64,000 nt of DNA from Craterostigma plantagineum (taxonomy: Eukaryota > Streptophyta > Magnoliopsida > Lamiales > Linderniaceae). The notes under the pieces are model-generated. The model searched no databases and had not been told where the DNA came from. It saw only the letters and a list, made by a program, of their open reading frames with translations. This document shows, piece by piece, positions 20,862 to 34,484 of the stretch. The stretch spans positions 62,001-126,000 of the forward strand of contig JAPQWV010000403.1 in NCBI GenBank assembly GCA_027422505.1, written 5' to 3'. Numbering within the stretch: position 1 is the stretch's first letter; each line of letters opens with the position of its first letter. The position numbers were made by a program, and so were the translations under genes.

Positions 20862-23800
20862 ATTACGAAAATTACCACCCCTATAGCCGACTGATATGTT
20901 ACACGTCGGCAGTCAATGAGGGTCTTTGGTGATTTAAAAAGTAGTAAAAATAATGTCGATTTTAGCCTTATGTGTGAGTTGTTTACATGGGTGACATCAT
21001 AAATGTATTTTTTATTCATTTAATTTGGTTTATGGACGTTGGAATATTATAGGACAGAAGAGCAAGTCACATTCAATGTCAAAGGTCAAAAGACCAAGAG
21101 TCAGTTCAAATGAATATGTTATTTATATGCTCTGTCTTATGGTTTGGTGGTGTTGAGGTTGTTTTGCATTTTGGGTTTGTTTATCGTTCCTCTGTATATT
21201 TGTATTTGTTTACTGTCGCAAGTTTCACGTTATTTTATAGTCGTACAACTTCTTATTGGTGTCAAGAGTATCTATTGCAATAGATTTGATACAGTCGTGT
21301 AGTTATATCTCCATTGCGTATGGTTGAAAAGAATATCTGTAAGGTTGGTTTGAATGTGCACCAGGTACGCATTTCATTTTTGAGTTATCATTGGTGTTTT
21401 AATCATACAGTCGTGCAATTATCTTTTCATTCGCGATTGAAATATGGTCTGTAAGGTTCTTTGGAACGTGTGTCAGGTACGCATTTGTCTTTCAGATCTG
21501 AGGTTTGTTTGTCGTCATTCTGTTTTGTTTGTCTTTGTCTACCGTGGCAGGTGCAACATGTACGCATTGATCTTTCGGATTTCAGGTTTGTTTGTATTTG
21601 TTTATCGTTTTGTTTATCGTTGCACTAATTTATGGTTTTTTTACAGTCTCGCAGCTTCCTACTGGTGTAAAGAGTATCTATTTGAGATGTATGAGAATTG
21701 ATTATTTTCGTCTTTTATACATACGACTGAATAATGTATTGTTCTTCGAAAAGTTTAGTGTTGTATAATTTATTTGTTCTTGGGTTTGTTCCATAATGTA
21801 TTGTTGTTCGCTTTGTTGAAAAAATACACAGACCGGTCTTCTATACATGCGACCGAATCGAACGTATTTGTTCTTCAATTTGTTCTATAATGTATTGTTG
21901 TTCTTTGAAGGGTTTAGTGTCCTATAATGTATTTGTTCTTCGATTTGGTCTATAATGTATTGTCTGATTTGTTTAAAAAATACATGGATGATAAAATTTT
22001 TGAGGAATTTTAATTGCAATAAGTTTGTCATGAATGATGCATAAGAGATCGTTTAATACATAGCACGGGTTTTTTAATGATTACATGTATTATTTTAACA
22101 AATCGAACAAAAATACATTATGAAACAAATTGAAGAACAAATAAATTATACAACACTAAACTGTTCAAAGGTTTTTGTAGATCAAAGGTTTTGCTATAAA
22201 TTCTGACAATAAATCGTTTCGTATTTTCATTATATTGATTTACTAAAGTTACTATAATTGTATTAAACGTATTAATAAATGATCGACTGCAATACACTAG
22301 GGCATTTAAATTTACACTATTGACAAATTTTTCCACGGCTTAAAAACAGACGAGTGAACGAGCGACTGCTTATTGTAGTTCAAATTGAACAACAATACAT
22401 TATGAAACAAATCGAAGAACAAATAAATTATACAACAGTAAACCGTTCAAAGGTTTTTGTAGTTCAAAGGTTTTGCTTTTAACTCTGAAATAAATCGTTT
22501 CGTATTATCATTATATTAGTTTACTTAAGCTACTATAATTGTATTAAACATATTAATAACGAGTGCAATACACTAGGGCATTTAAACTTACATTGACAAA
22601 TATTTCCACAGCTGAAAAGCAGACGATTGAATGAGCGACTACTTATTGTAGTTCAATTGTATTGCTTTTAATTCTGACAATAAATCGTTTCGTATTATCA
22701 TTATATTGATTAAACGTATCAATGAATGAGCGACTGCAATACATCACGCCATTTAAATTTACACTATTGACAAATATTTGCACAACTGAAATCAGACGAC
22801 TGAATGAGGTCGTCTATAGAATCTAAATATTGATGAGTTTGTTAATTAGGGTCTCATACATACTCGACTTTAAACGTATTAATAAATGAGCGACTGCAAT
22901 ACATTAAAGCATTTAAATTTATACTATTGAAAAATATTTCCACGACTGAATGAGCTGCTGCTTATTGCAGTTCAAAGTTTTGCTTTTTAATTCTGACAAT
23001 AAATCATTTCGTAATCATTATATTGATTTACTAAAGTTACTATAATTGCATTAAACGTATTAATGAATGAGCGACTGCAATATATTACGCCATTTAAATT
23101 TATACAAATATTTGCACGACTGAAAGCAGGCGACTGAATGAGATCGTTTATGGAATCTAAATGTTGATGGGTTTCTTAATTAGGGTCTCATACATACTCG
23201 ATATTTCTGTATATCATCATTAATGATACATAGAGATCGTTAATGGAATGTAAACGTTATGCTCTATAACCGTATACATACGCTGAATCTTATCTTATTG
23301 TAGTTCAAAGGTTTGGCTTGGAATCGAAACGTTGTAGAGTTCCTTAATTAGAGTCTCATACATACTCTATGCCCGTTTTAAATACATCCCTGAATCTTAT
23401 CTTAATGTAGTTCAGATGTTTGGCTTTATTGATGAGAGTACAATAATGATGAAAATCTTATTGTAGTTCAAATGTTTTGCTTTTAATTCTGACAATAAAT
23501 CTTTTCGTATTATCATTATATTGATTTACTAAAGTTACTATAATTGCATTAAACGTATTAATAGATGAGCGATTGCAATACACTAGGGCGTTAAATTTAC
23601 ACTATTGACAATATTTCCACGGTTGAGAAACAGACGACTGAATGAGCGACCCCTTTTGTAGTTCAAAGGTTTTGCTTAGTTCTGACAATAAATCGTTTCG
23701 TATTATCGTTATATTGATTTACTAAAGTTACTATATTGCATTAAACGTATTAATGAATGAGCGACTGCAATACACTACGCCATTTAAATTTACACTATTG

Positions 23801-25851
23801 ACAAATATTTGCACGACTGAGTGGGATCGTTTACGGAATATAAACGTTGTTGAGTTTCCTAATTAGGGTCTCATATCTACTCGATATTTCTGAAGATCAT
23901 CGTTAATGATATATAGAGATCGTTAATGGAATGTAAACGTTATGCTTTATACCCATTTCAACTACATTCGATGAATCTTATCTTATTGTAGTTCAAAAGT
24001 TTGGCTTTTAGTTATGACAACAAATCGTTTCGTATTCTTATTATAATGATTTACTAAAGTTACTATAATTGACGAGAATACGATACTGTTGAAAATGTTA
24101 TTGTAGTTCAAAGGTTTGACTTTTAATTCTGATCATTATATCGATTTACTAAAGTTACTATAATTGCATTAAACATATTAAGATCACATAGCTATAGCCA
24201 AGGTTTTGGAATCGGATTAGAATACACTACTGCTGAAGTTCATAGGTTTGACTGTATCTTATCTTATTGTAATTCAAAGGTTTGGCTTTTAATTATGACA
24301 ACAAATCGTTTCGTATTTTTAGTATACTAATTATGAATCCAAACGTTGTAGAGTTCCCTAATTAGACTCTCATACGTACTCTATTCCCGTTTCAAAAACA
24401 TTCCCTAAATCTTATCTTAATGTCGTTAAGATGTTTGGCTTTATTGATGACAATAATGATGAAAATCGTGCTGTAGTTCGAAGGTTTTGCTTTTAATTCT
24501 GACAATAAATCGTTTCGTATTATCATTATATTGATTTACAAAGGTTACTATTGAATTAAACGTATTAATGAATGAGCGACTGCAATACACTACGCCATTT
24601 CAATTTATACTACTAACAAATATTTGCATGACTGAAAATAGGCGACTGAGTGAGATCGTTTACGGAGTCTAAACGTTATTGAGTTTCTTAATTAGGGTCT
24701 CATATATACTCGATATTTCCGATATTATCATTAATGACACATAGAGATCGTGAATGGAATGTAAACGTTATGCTTTATACCCGTTTCAACTACATTCGCT
24801 GAATCTTATCTTATTGTAGTTCAAAGGTTTGACTTTTAATTATGACAACAAATCGTTTCGTATTCTTATTATATTGATTTGCTAAAGTTTCTATAATTGC
24901 TTTAAACATATTAACATAACATGGCGATATACAAGGCTTAGAAATCGATGAGAATACAATACTGTTGAAAATCTTATTGTAGTTCGAAGGTTTGGCTTTT
25001 AATTCTGATCAATATATCGATTTACTAAAGTTACTATAATTGCATTAAGCTTATTAAATCACATAGAAATAGCCAAGGTTTGGAATCGGATAAGAATACA
25101 ATACTGCTGAAGTTCATAGGTTTGTCTATATCTGATCTTATTGCAGTTCAAAGGTTTGGCTTTATTATGATAACAAATCGTTTTGTATTCTTATTATATT
25201 GATTTACCAAAGTTACTATCATTCCATTAACCGTATTAACATAACATGGCGATAGACAAGTCTTGGAAATCGATGATGTTGAATATCTTATCGTAGTTCA
25301 AATTTTTTGCTTTTAATTCCGATGATAAATGGTTTCACATTATCATTGTATTGATATACTATATATACTATAATTGCATTAAACGTATTAAGTGACATAG
25401 CTATAGCCAAGGTTTGGAATAAGATAAGAATACAGTACTGCTGAAGTTCATAGGTTTGTCATTAATAATTGATGACATTTCAATCGAATGTAATACCCTG
25501 CGACATTTAAATTTGCACAATTGACAAATATATAGAAGACTGAAAAACTGACGACTGAATAATGTATTGTTAATTTGGATCAAATAACTATATGACAAGT
25601 AATGGATGTTATTTTCGAAATATTATTATATGTATTATTTGATAAATATGGGCCACATACCTATATTGCAGCTAAGAGTCATTCATTTTCTCGAAATATC
25701 AGTATATGCATCATTGCATTTTTGTATGTATTTGGTTTTTATTTCATCATTAACGATAGAAAAGTGGTTGTTTATGGAATTGAAAATATATTCAATAAAA
25801 CGATGTAGAAATAACTTTTCATTTATTCATGACTCATACATGTTCCATATC
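20862..25851. repeat. Macro-repeat unit 1 (about 5 kb)
   Basis: The unit opens with a CACCCCTATAGCCGACTGAT word at about 20,877 and has a GT-rich head of about 1.2 kb followed by a body of shorter repeats. The head recurs almost word for word at 25,852-27,160, about 4,990 bases on, including the order TATGTTACACGTC, GTAGTAAAAATAATGTCGAT and CATTCAATGTCAAAGGTCAA. No reading frame has coding character. CGACTG/CAGTCG words are abundant throughout. Confidence 0.75.
22440..25400. repeat. Higher-order repeat body in macro-unit 1
   Basis: Recurring blocks are anchored on GTAGTTCAAAGGTTTTGCTT, GATTTACTAAAGTTACTATA, ATTAAACGTATTAA and GAGCGACTGCAATACACTA. Spacings between anchors vary from about 55 to 340 bases, but the order of block types repeats with a period near 1.0 kb (for example the GATGAAAATCTT block at about 23,450 and 24,455). 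This is a nested repeat rather than a simple satellite. Confidence 0.65.
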
Positions 25852-28800
25852 CGTAATTGCCACCCCTATAGCCGACTGATATGTTACACGTCAGCAGTTA
25901 ATGAGAGTCTTTGTGTGATTTAAAAAGTAGTAAAAATAATGTCGATTTTTGCCTTATGTGTGAGTTGTATTACATGGGTGGCATAATAAATGCATTTTTT
26001 ATTCATTTTAATTTGATATATGGACGTTGGAATATTATAGGACAGGAGAGCAAGAGTCACATTCAATGTCAAAGGTCAAAAGACCAAGAGTCAGTTCAAA
26101 TGAATATGTTATTTATATGCTCTGTCTTACGGTTTGGTGGTGTTGAGGTTGTTTTGCATTTTCGGGTTGTTTATCGTTCCTCTGTATATTTATATTTGTT
26201 TATTGTCGCAGGTTTCACGTTATTTTATCGTCGTACAACTTCTTACTGGTGTCAAGAGTATCAATGGAGTTGCAACAGATTTGATACAGTCGTGTAGTAT
26301 CTCCATTGCGTATGGTTGAAATGAATATCTGTAAGGTTGGTTTGAATGTGCACCAGGTACGCATTTCATTTTTGAGTTATCATTGGCGTTCTGTAATAAT
26401 ACAGTCGTGCAGTTATATTTCCATTGCGTATGGTCGTGTAAGTATTCACGGTTGAAATAGGATCTGTAAGGTTCTTTTGAACGTTCTCACGTACGCATCT
26501 GTCTTTCAGATCTGAGGTTTGTTTGTCGTCATTCTCTTTTGTTTGTCTTTGTCTATCGTGGCAGGTGCAACAAGTACGCATTGATCTTTTGAATTCCAGG
26601 TTTGTTTGTATTTGTTTATCGTTTTGTTTATCGTTGCACTAGTTTATGGTTTTTTTATAGTCTCGCACTAGTGTAAAGAGTATCTATTTGAGATGTATGA
26701 GAATTGGAATGTTTTCGTTTTCTATATATACGACTTAATAATGTATTGTTCTTCGAAAAGTTTAGTGTTGTATAATTCATTTGTTCTTGGGTTTGTTCCA
26801 TAATGTATTGTTGTTCGGTTTGTTAAAAAATATATGGACCGGTCTTCTATACATGCGACTGAATCGAATGTATTTGTTCTTCAATTTGTTCTATATGTAT
26901 TGTTGTTCTTCGAAGGGTTTAGTGTTCTAAAATGTATTTGTTCTTCGATTTGTTCAATAATGTCTTGTTTGATTTGTTTTAAAAATACGTGGATGATAAA
27001 ATTTTGAGTTTTAATTGCAATAAGTTTGCCATTAATGATGCATAAGAGATCGTTTAATACATAGCACGGGTTTCTCAATAATTACATGTATTTTTCTAAC
27101 AAATCGAACAAAAATACATTATGAAACAAATTGAAGAACAAATAAATTATACAACACTAAACCGTTCAAAGGTTTTTGTAGTTCAAAGGTTTTGCTTGCA
27201 ATTCTGACAATAAATCGTTTGGTATTTTCATTATATTGATTTACTAAAGTTACTATAATTGTATTAAACGTATTAATGAATGAGCGATTGCAATACATTA
27301 CGCCATTTAAATTTATACAAATATTTGCACGACTGAAATCTGGCGACTGAATGAGATCGTTTATAGAATGTAAATGTTGTCTAGGATCTCATACATACTC
27401 GATATTTCTGAATATCATCACTAATGATACATAGATATCGTTAATGGAATGTAAATGTTATGCTCTATACCCGTTTCAAATACATTCGCTGAATATTATC
27501 TTATTGTAGTTCAAAGGTTTGGCTTGGAATCGAAATGTTGTCTAGTTAGTTAATTAGAATCTCATGCATACTCTATACCCGTTTTAAATGCATCCCATGA
27601 ATCTTATCTTAATGTAGTTCAGATGTTTGGCTTTATTGAGTACAATAATGATGAAAATCTTATTGTAGTTCAAATATTTTGCTTTTAATCCTGACAATAA
27701 ATCGTTTATTATCATTATATTGATTTATTAAAGTTACTAGAATTGAATTAAACGTATTAATTGATGAGCGATTGCAATACACTAGGGCGTTTATATTTAC
27801 ACTATTGACAAAATTTCCATGGCTGAGAAATAGACGACTGAATAAGCGACCGCTTATTATAGTTCAAAGGTTTTGCTTTTAGTTCAGACAATAAATCGTT
27901 TCGTATTATCATTATATTGATTTACTAAAGTTACTATAATTGCATTAACCATATTAATGAATGAGCGACTGCAATACACCACACCATTAAAATTTACACT
28001 ATTGACAAATATTTGCACGAGTGAAAACAGGCGACTGAGTGAGATCGTTTACGGAAGCTAAACGTTGTTGAGTTTCCTAATTAGGGTATCATACATACTC
28101 GATATTCATGAATATCATCATTAATGATACATAAAGATCGTTAATGGAATGTAAACGTTATGCTTTATACCAGTTTCAACTACATTTGCTGAATCTTATC
28201 TTATTGTAGTTCAAAGGTTTGGCTTTTAACTATGACGACAAATCATTTCGTATTCTTATTATATTGATTTACTAAAGTTAATATAATTGATGAGAATACA
28301 ATACTGTTGAAAATCTTATTTAGTTCAAAGGTTTGGCTTTTTTCTGAACATTATATCGATTTATTAAAGTTACTATAATTGCATTTAACGTATTAAGATA
28401 ACATAGCTATAGCCAAGGTTTGGAATCGAATAAGAATACATTGCTGCTGACGTTCATAGGTTTGTCTGTATCTTATCTAATTGTAATTCAGAGGTTTGGC
28501 TTTTAATTATGACAACAAATCGTTCGTACTCTTATTCTATTAATTATGAAAACGTTGTAGAGTTCCTTAATTAGAGTCTCATACATACGCTATACCCATT
28601 TCAAATACATTCCCAGAATCTTATCTTAATGTATATAAGATGTTTGGATTTATTGATGAGAGTACAATAATGATGAAAATCTTATTGTTGTTCAAAGGTT
28701 TAACTTTTAATTATGACAATAAATCATTTCATATTATCATTATATTGATTTACTAAAGATACTATAATTGCATATACATGAGCGGATTGCAATTCACTAC

Positions 28801-31120
28801 GGCGTTTAAGTTTATACTATTGACAATATTTCCACAGCTGAAAACAGGCGACTGGGTGAGCTCTTTTGCGGAGTCTAAACGTTGTTGAGTTTCCTAATTA
28901 GGGTCTCATACATACTCGATATTTCTGAATATCATCATTAATGATATATAGAGATCGTTAATGGGATGTAAAAGTTATGCTTTTTATCCGTTTGAACTAC
29001 ATTCGCTGAATCTTATCTTATTGTACTTCAAATGTTTGGCTTTTAATTATGACAACAAATCGTTTCGTATTCTTATTATAATGATACACTAAAGCCACTA
29101 TAATTGATGAGAATACAATACTCTCGAAAATCTTATTGTAGTTCAAAGGTTTGGCTTTTAATTCTTATCATTATATCGATTTACTAAAGTTACTATAATT
29201 GTAATAAACGTATTAAGATAAGATAGATATACCCGAAGTTTGGAATCGGATAAGAAAACACTACTGCTAAAGTTCATAGGTCTGCTGTATCTTATCTTAT
29301 TGTAATTCAAAGGCTTGGCTTTTAATTATGACAACAAATCGTTTCGTATTCTTATTATATTAATTATGAATCGAAACGTTGTATAGTCGAAACGTTGTAG
29401 AGTTCCTTAATTAGAGTCTCATACATACTCTATACCCATTTCAAATACATTTCTTGAATCTTATCTTAATGTAGTTCAGATGTTTGGCTTTATTGATGAG
29501 AGTACAATAATGATGAAAATCCTAATGTAGTTCAATGGTTTTGCTTTTAACTCTGACAATAAATCGTTTCGTATTATCATTACATTGATTTACTAAAGTT
29601 ACTATAATTGCATTAAACGTATTTATAAATGAGCGGTTGCAATTCGCTAGGGCGTTTAAATTTACACTATTGACAATATTTCCACGACTAAGAAACAGAC
29701 GACTGAACGAACGACTGCTTATTGTAGTTCAAAGGTTTTGCTTTTAGTTCTGACAATAAATCATTTCGTATTATCATTATATTGATTTAATAAAGTTACT
29801 ATAATTGCATTAAACGTATTAATGAATGAGCGACTGCAATACACTACGCCATTTAAATTTACACTATTGGCAAATATTTGCACAACTGAAAACATGTGAA
29901 TCTTATCTTATTGTAGTTCAAAGGTTTGGCTTTTAATTATGACAACAAATCATTTTGTATTATATTGATTTACTAAAGTTACTACAATTGAAGAGGATAC
30001 AATACTAGTGAAAATCTTTTGTAGTTCAAAGGTTTGACTTTTAATTCTGATCATTATATCAATTTACTAAAGTTATTGTAATTGCATTAAACGTATTAAG
30101 ATAACATAGCTATAGCCAAGGTTTGGAATCGGATAAGAATACACTACTGCTGTATTTCATTGTTGTCTGTATCTTATCTTATTGTAATTCAAAGGTTTGA
30201 CTTTTAATTATGACAACAATCGTTTCGTATTTTTATTATATTAATTATGAATCGAAACATTGTAAAGTTCCTTAATTAGAGTCTCATACATACTCTATAC
30301 CCGTTTCAAATACATTCTCTGAATCTTATCGTTATGTAGTTCAGATGTTTGGCTTTACTGATGAGAGTACTATAATGACGAAAATCTTATTGTAGCTCAA
30401 TGGTTTTGCTTTTAATTCTGACAATCAACCGTTTCATATTATCATTACATTGATTTACTAAAGTTACTATAATTGCATTAAACATATTAATAAGTAAGCG
30501 GTTGCAATTCACTAGGGCGTTTAAATTTACACTATTGACAATATTTCCACGAATGAAAAACAGACGACTGAATGAACGACTGCTTATTTGTAGTTCAAAG
30601 GTTTTGCTTTTAGTTCTGACAATAAATCGTTCCGTATTATCATTATATTGATTTACCAAAGTTACTATAATTGCATTAAACGTATTAATGAATGAGCGAC
30701 TGCAATACGCTGCGCCATTTAAATTTACACTATCAACAAATATTTGCACGACTGAAAACAGGCGACTGAGTGAGATCGTTTACGGAATCTAAACGTTGTT
30801 GAGTTTCCTAATTGGGGTCTCATACATACTCGATATTTCTGAATATCATCATTAATGATAGATCGTTAATGGAATGTAAACGTTATGCTTTATACCCGTT
30901 TCAACTACATTCGCTGAATCTTATCTTATTGTAGTTCAAAGGTTTAGCTTTTAATTATGACAACAAATTGTTTCGTATTCTTATTATATTGATTTACTAA
31001 AGAAGCTATAATTGATGAGAATACAATGCTGTTGAGGTTAAGCTTTTAATTCTGATAATTATATCGACTTACTAAAGTTACTATAATTGCATTAAACGTA
31101 TTAAGATAACATAGTTATAG
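25852..31120. repeat. Macro-repeat unit 2 (about 5 kb, cut by Copia)
   Basis: Same head as unit 1 (25,852-27,160) followed by the repeat body, which stops at a TATAGCCAA word at about 31,120 where Copia gag sequence begins. Substitutions and small indels relative to unit 1 are common, so the duplication is not very recent. Confidence 0.75.
27180..31115. repeat. Higher-order repeat body in macro-unit 2
   Basis: The same block order as in unit 1 runs four times with equivalent blocks near 27,665, 28,685, 29,525 and 30,390, a spacing of about 0.84-1.02 kb. A paired AGGGCG/ACGCC block about 195 bases apart recurs at 27,773/27,968, 29,638/29,837 and 30,504/30,700. Confidence 0.65.
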
Positions 31121-33358
31121 CCAAACTGGTTATTTCGCCAGAGAGTGCACCCTTCCGAAGAAGAAGGATGCCAACCACTACTCCAGGAAGCTTCAGCTCA
31201 CTAAACATAAGGAAGCTGGTGTAGCTCTAATGGCTGAACAGGATAACTGGCTTGAGGACACCTCAGATTCAGACGCCGATAATCTCGCTCTCATGGCGCA
31301 CCACGAGGAAGGTGGGACTTCTGCGAGGACGGACGACGACTATGCATCATCCTCATCTCAAGAGGTAGTAACCGCTGACTCTACACAATTTGACCTGTTA
31401 GCTGAACTAGAATCTAGGTATGCTAACATGGTAGTTGAGCAAGAATGAGGGATAAAGGTAGTGAAAAAGCTTGTTAGGTCTAAGGAAACCAAAGCTAGTC
31501 TTGAAGAAAATCCTAGGAGCTCTAATATCAAAATAGAAGAATTAACTGAGCGACTCCAATCCTATGAGACTACACGCATCCCATTAGAAAAAACATAGTT
31601 CGATAGTAAAAGAACTAGAAGACAGGCTAGGCAATAACCACAAATGTCTACTAGATGAGAAACGTCATTTTAAGTGTAGACTTGAAGCCTAAGTAAGAAG
31701 GTCACTAGTCTCGAAGATGAATTAGCTAAGTCAAATTCTTAGATTAGTGATCTGGGAAAGAGTTTAGACACCTGTCAAGCCGAAAAGAGAACCGCTCTAA
31801 TCAACTATGCTACCTTAGACGATGAACGTAAGAAGCTATATACTAAGATTAAGAAATTAGAACATCTTCTTGTGAAAAGGGGTCAAATTGATCAGACTAT
31901 ATTTTTGAATCACCCATGGACGTAGAATTTTATTATTATAAGTTTGGCTTAGGCTTCGAGAATCCACGCTACTTGAAGAAAGTTGACTGCAAACAACTTT
32001 ATGATGTCAAGTACATGGATCTAGAACTATCCTGTCTGATGGTTTTTACCAATGCTAAAGAAATTAACGCGTTAATCAAGTGAAAAGCTAAGACTAGTGT
32101 TAAAACCAAAGTTACAAAACTAGGGAAATTCCCAAGGGCTGGAACTTTGAGTCAATTTATCTTCCCGAAAATCGTTCTACAACCGAGGAACACAATCTCA
32201 TAATTCTGAAAATTCTCTCTAATACCCCCAATTGTTAAGAAATAGAAGAATTAAGAGCTTCTTTAAAAAAAGAAAGAGAGGGTTTTGAAGCGGAAAAGAA
32301 AACGTTCTTAAAAGAGATTGAGAATATGTTAAAGCTTCCTCCGTATCTCGAACTATTTCTCACGCATCTCCCTCAAAAGACAAAATTATTCTGAAAAGCG
32401 TGAAGAAAGAAAAAATGCCTTCTACTAACTCAAAACCAAAGAGTAATATTTCCAGAAATATTATTTATAATCTCGTCTCTACTACGTCTACATGGAGCGT
32501 AGTGTCAGAGCCTAAGGAGTCGAAGGCAAGAGTGTCTAGCTTAGTAATAAAGGAGTCTCTAGATGTCAATGTTCCAAACTTATATTCTTCTTCTGTAAAA
32601 GCAGAAGACACTCATAGAAATAAAAGAGCAATTCCTTCACTTCAAATCATTGCTTCTACATGTTGTGTTCAGCCTACCACTTTTAGAAGCACAAATTTCG
32701 AAATAGGCTCTACCTCATAAATTAAAAACAATCATTCTAAGATAAATGCCTCTAGGATGACTCGTAGGAAACAAGATCCAGCTGTCAAGAAAGCTTATAG
32801 TGCTATTCATTCATGTTCTCACCTAAGGTATCCTGTAAAGATCCAATCCCCCAAAAACCTTAGGAGACTATCTAATGAAAAGATCTTTTCGTCGATCAAG
32901 CCTACCAAAGCATTTGTCCGTGTTGAAATTCAACTCCACTGTCAGGTTCAACCCAAATGGGTTCCTAAAACTCCACCTAGGAAGCCGAAAGCCAAAAAGG
33001 CCAAGACTTCTACAAAGGGCAAACCCAAATCAACTTTTTCGAAAGTGACTTGGGTTGCTAAAGCTCCTATTAATAATAATTTAGGAACCATAGCTGAACC
33101 TAAACATAAATTTGCTAATCTGAGAGGAATCATTCTTAAGTGGATACCTAAAGCTCTCTAATTTGTTTTTGCAGATCCATCATGTGTGGTACCTCGATTC
33201 CGGTTGCTCCACACACATGACTGAAAATCAAGCACTCCTCAGCAACTATCAAGGCCGTCTCCGTGGAAAAGTCAGATTCAGAAGCAACGATTCAGCTCCA
33301 ATCATAGGACTTGGAGACATTATTTTGGAGAATCTGACCATCAAGGATGTCTCATACG
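31121..33358 (+). pseudogene. Copia gag-protease fragment, copy 1
   Basis: Starts inside the gag zinc knuckle (TGYFARECTLPKKK) directly at the satellite border and runs through a long spacer with frameshifts and stops to the protease region HHVWYLDSGCSTHM, with the DSG catalytic signature. It breaks off after ENLTIKDVSY, before the gag-pre-integrase region. A TGA at 31,446 interrupts the acidic gag tail where copy 2 has CGA, a C-to-T change. No LTR adjoins it. Confidence 0.8.
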
Positions 33359-33721
33359 ATTGAACCATAGTTTTTCTTGTTTTAAATTTGAAAATTAGTT
33401 TCTTTTGGCTTTTTTCTTCCTTTCGGAAGCTTTGTCCCCGTTCTATAGGAGTGTGTTGTCTTCCTCATGAGGTATATTTCCTACTAGCAATCGATGTGTC
33501 CAGAGGCTTTGTGAGCTATTTAGCCCGGTACTGTCGTAATATAATAGCAAGCTATCGTCTGAAAAAAGTAATAAACTGTCTCAAGAATATTAATTTGTAG
33601 AGCTTCTAAACTACATGTACATGGTACATGCATGCTTATTACACCCATGCTCGATAATTATTGGTCCAATCGAATATCGAATAGTAATTCTGCTTAGTTC
33701 AATGGTCTTTTTATTTTATTT
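33359..33721 (+). mobile_element. LINE 3'-tail fragment in copy 1
   Basis: Near-identical to about 41,297-41,657, including CTTTCTATAGGAGTGTGTTG-type words and CAAGCTATCGTCTGAAAAAA. Its presence here is explained by the duplication-deletion rather than by a separate insertion. Confidence 0.65.
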
Positions 33722-34484
33722 CTGATGAGAGTACTATAATGACGAAAATCTTATTGTAGCTCAATGGTTTTGCTTTTAGTTCTGACAATCAACCGTTTCA
33801 TATTATCATTACATTGATTTACTAAAGTTACTATAATTGCATTAAACATATTAATAAGTAAGCGGTTGCAATTCACTAGGGCGTTTAAATTTACACTATT
33901 GACAATATTTCCACGGCTGAAAAACAGACGACTGAATGAACGACTGCTTATTTGTAGTTCAAAGGTTTTGCTTTTAGTTCTGACAATAAATCGTTCCGTA
34001 TTATCATTATATTGATTTACCAAAGTTACTATAATTGCATTAAACGTATTAATGAATGAGCGACTGCAATACGCTGCGCCATTTAAATTTACACTATCAA
34101 CAAATATTTGCACGACTGAAAACAGGCGACTGAGTGAGATCGTTTACGGAATCTAAACGTTGTTGAGTTTCCTAATTGGGGTCTCATACATACTCGATAT
34201 TTCTGAATATCATCATTAATGATAGATCGTTAATGGAATGTAAACGTTATGCTTTATACCCGTTTCAACTACATTCGCTGAATCTTATCTTATTGTAGTT
34301 CAAAGGTTTAGCTTTTAATTATGACAACAAATTGTTTCGTATTCTTATTATATTGATTTACTAAAGAAGCTATAATTGATGAGAATACAATGCTGTTGAG
34401 GTTAAGCTTTTAATTCTGATAATTATATCGACTTACTAAAGTTACTATAATTGCATTAAACGTATTAAGATAACATAGTTATAG

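Larger units (their letters stand above)
30358..33721. repeat. Duplicated block, copy 1 (internally deleted)
   Basis: Bases 30,358-33,358 match 33,722-36,721 almost perfectly (offset 3,363-3,364). The following 33,359-33,721 matches about 41,297-41,657 (offset about 7,935), the right end of copy 2. Copy 1 thus has the two ends of copy 2 but not its middle. Confidence 0.85.

Noticed and set aside
22118..30749. Several 60-120-codon frames in the repeat body, two of them with MQIFVDSVNLNG
   Set aside because: They recur because the repeat recurs, shift frame between copies and show no conserved domain.
22440..31115. CRISPR-like array
   Set aside because: Repeats are hundreds of bases, degenerate and spaced irregularly, in plant DNA without cas genes.
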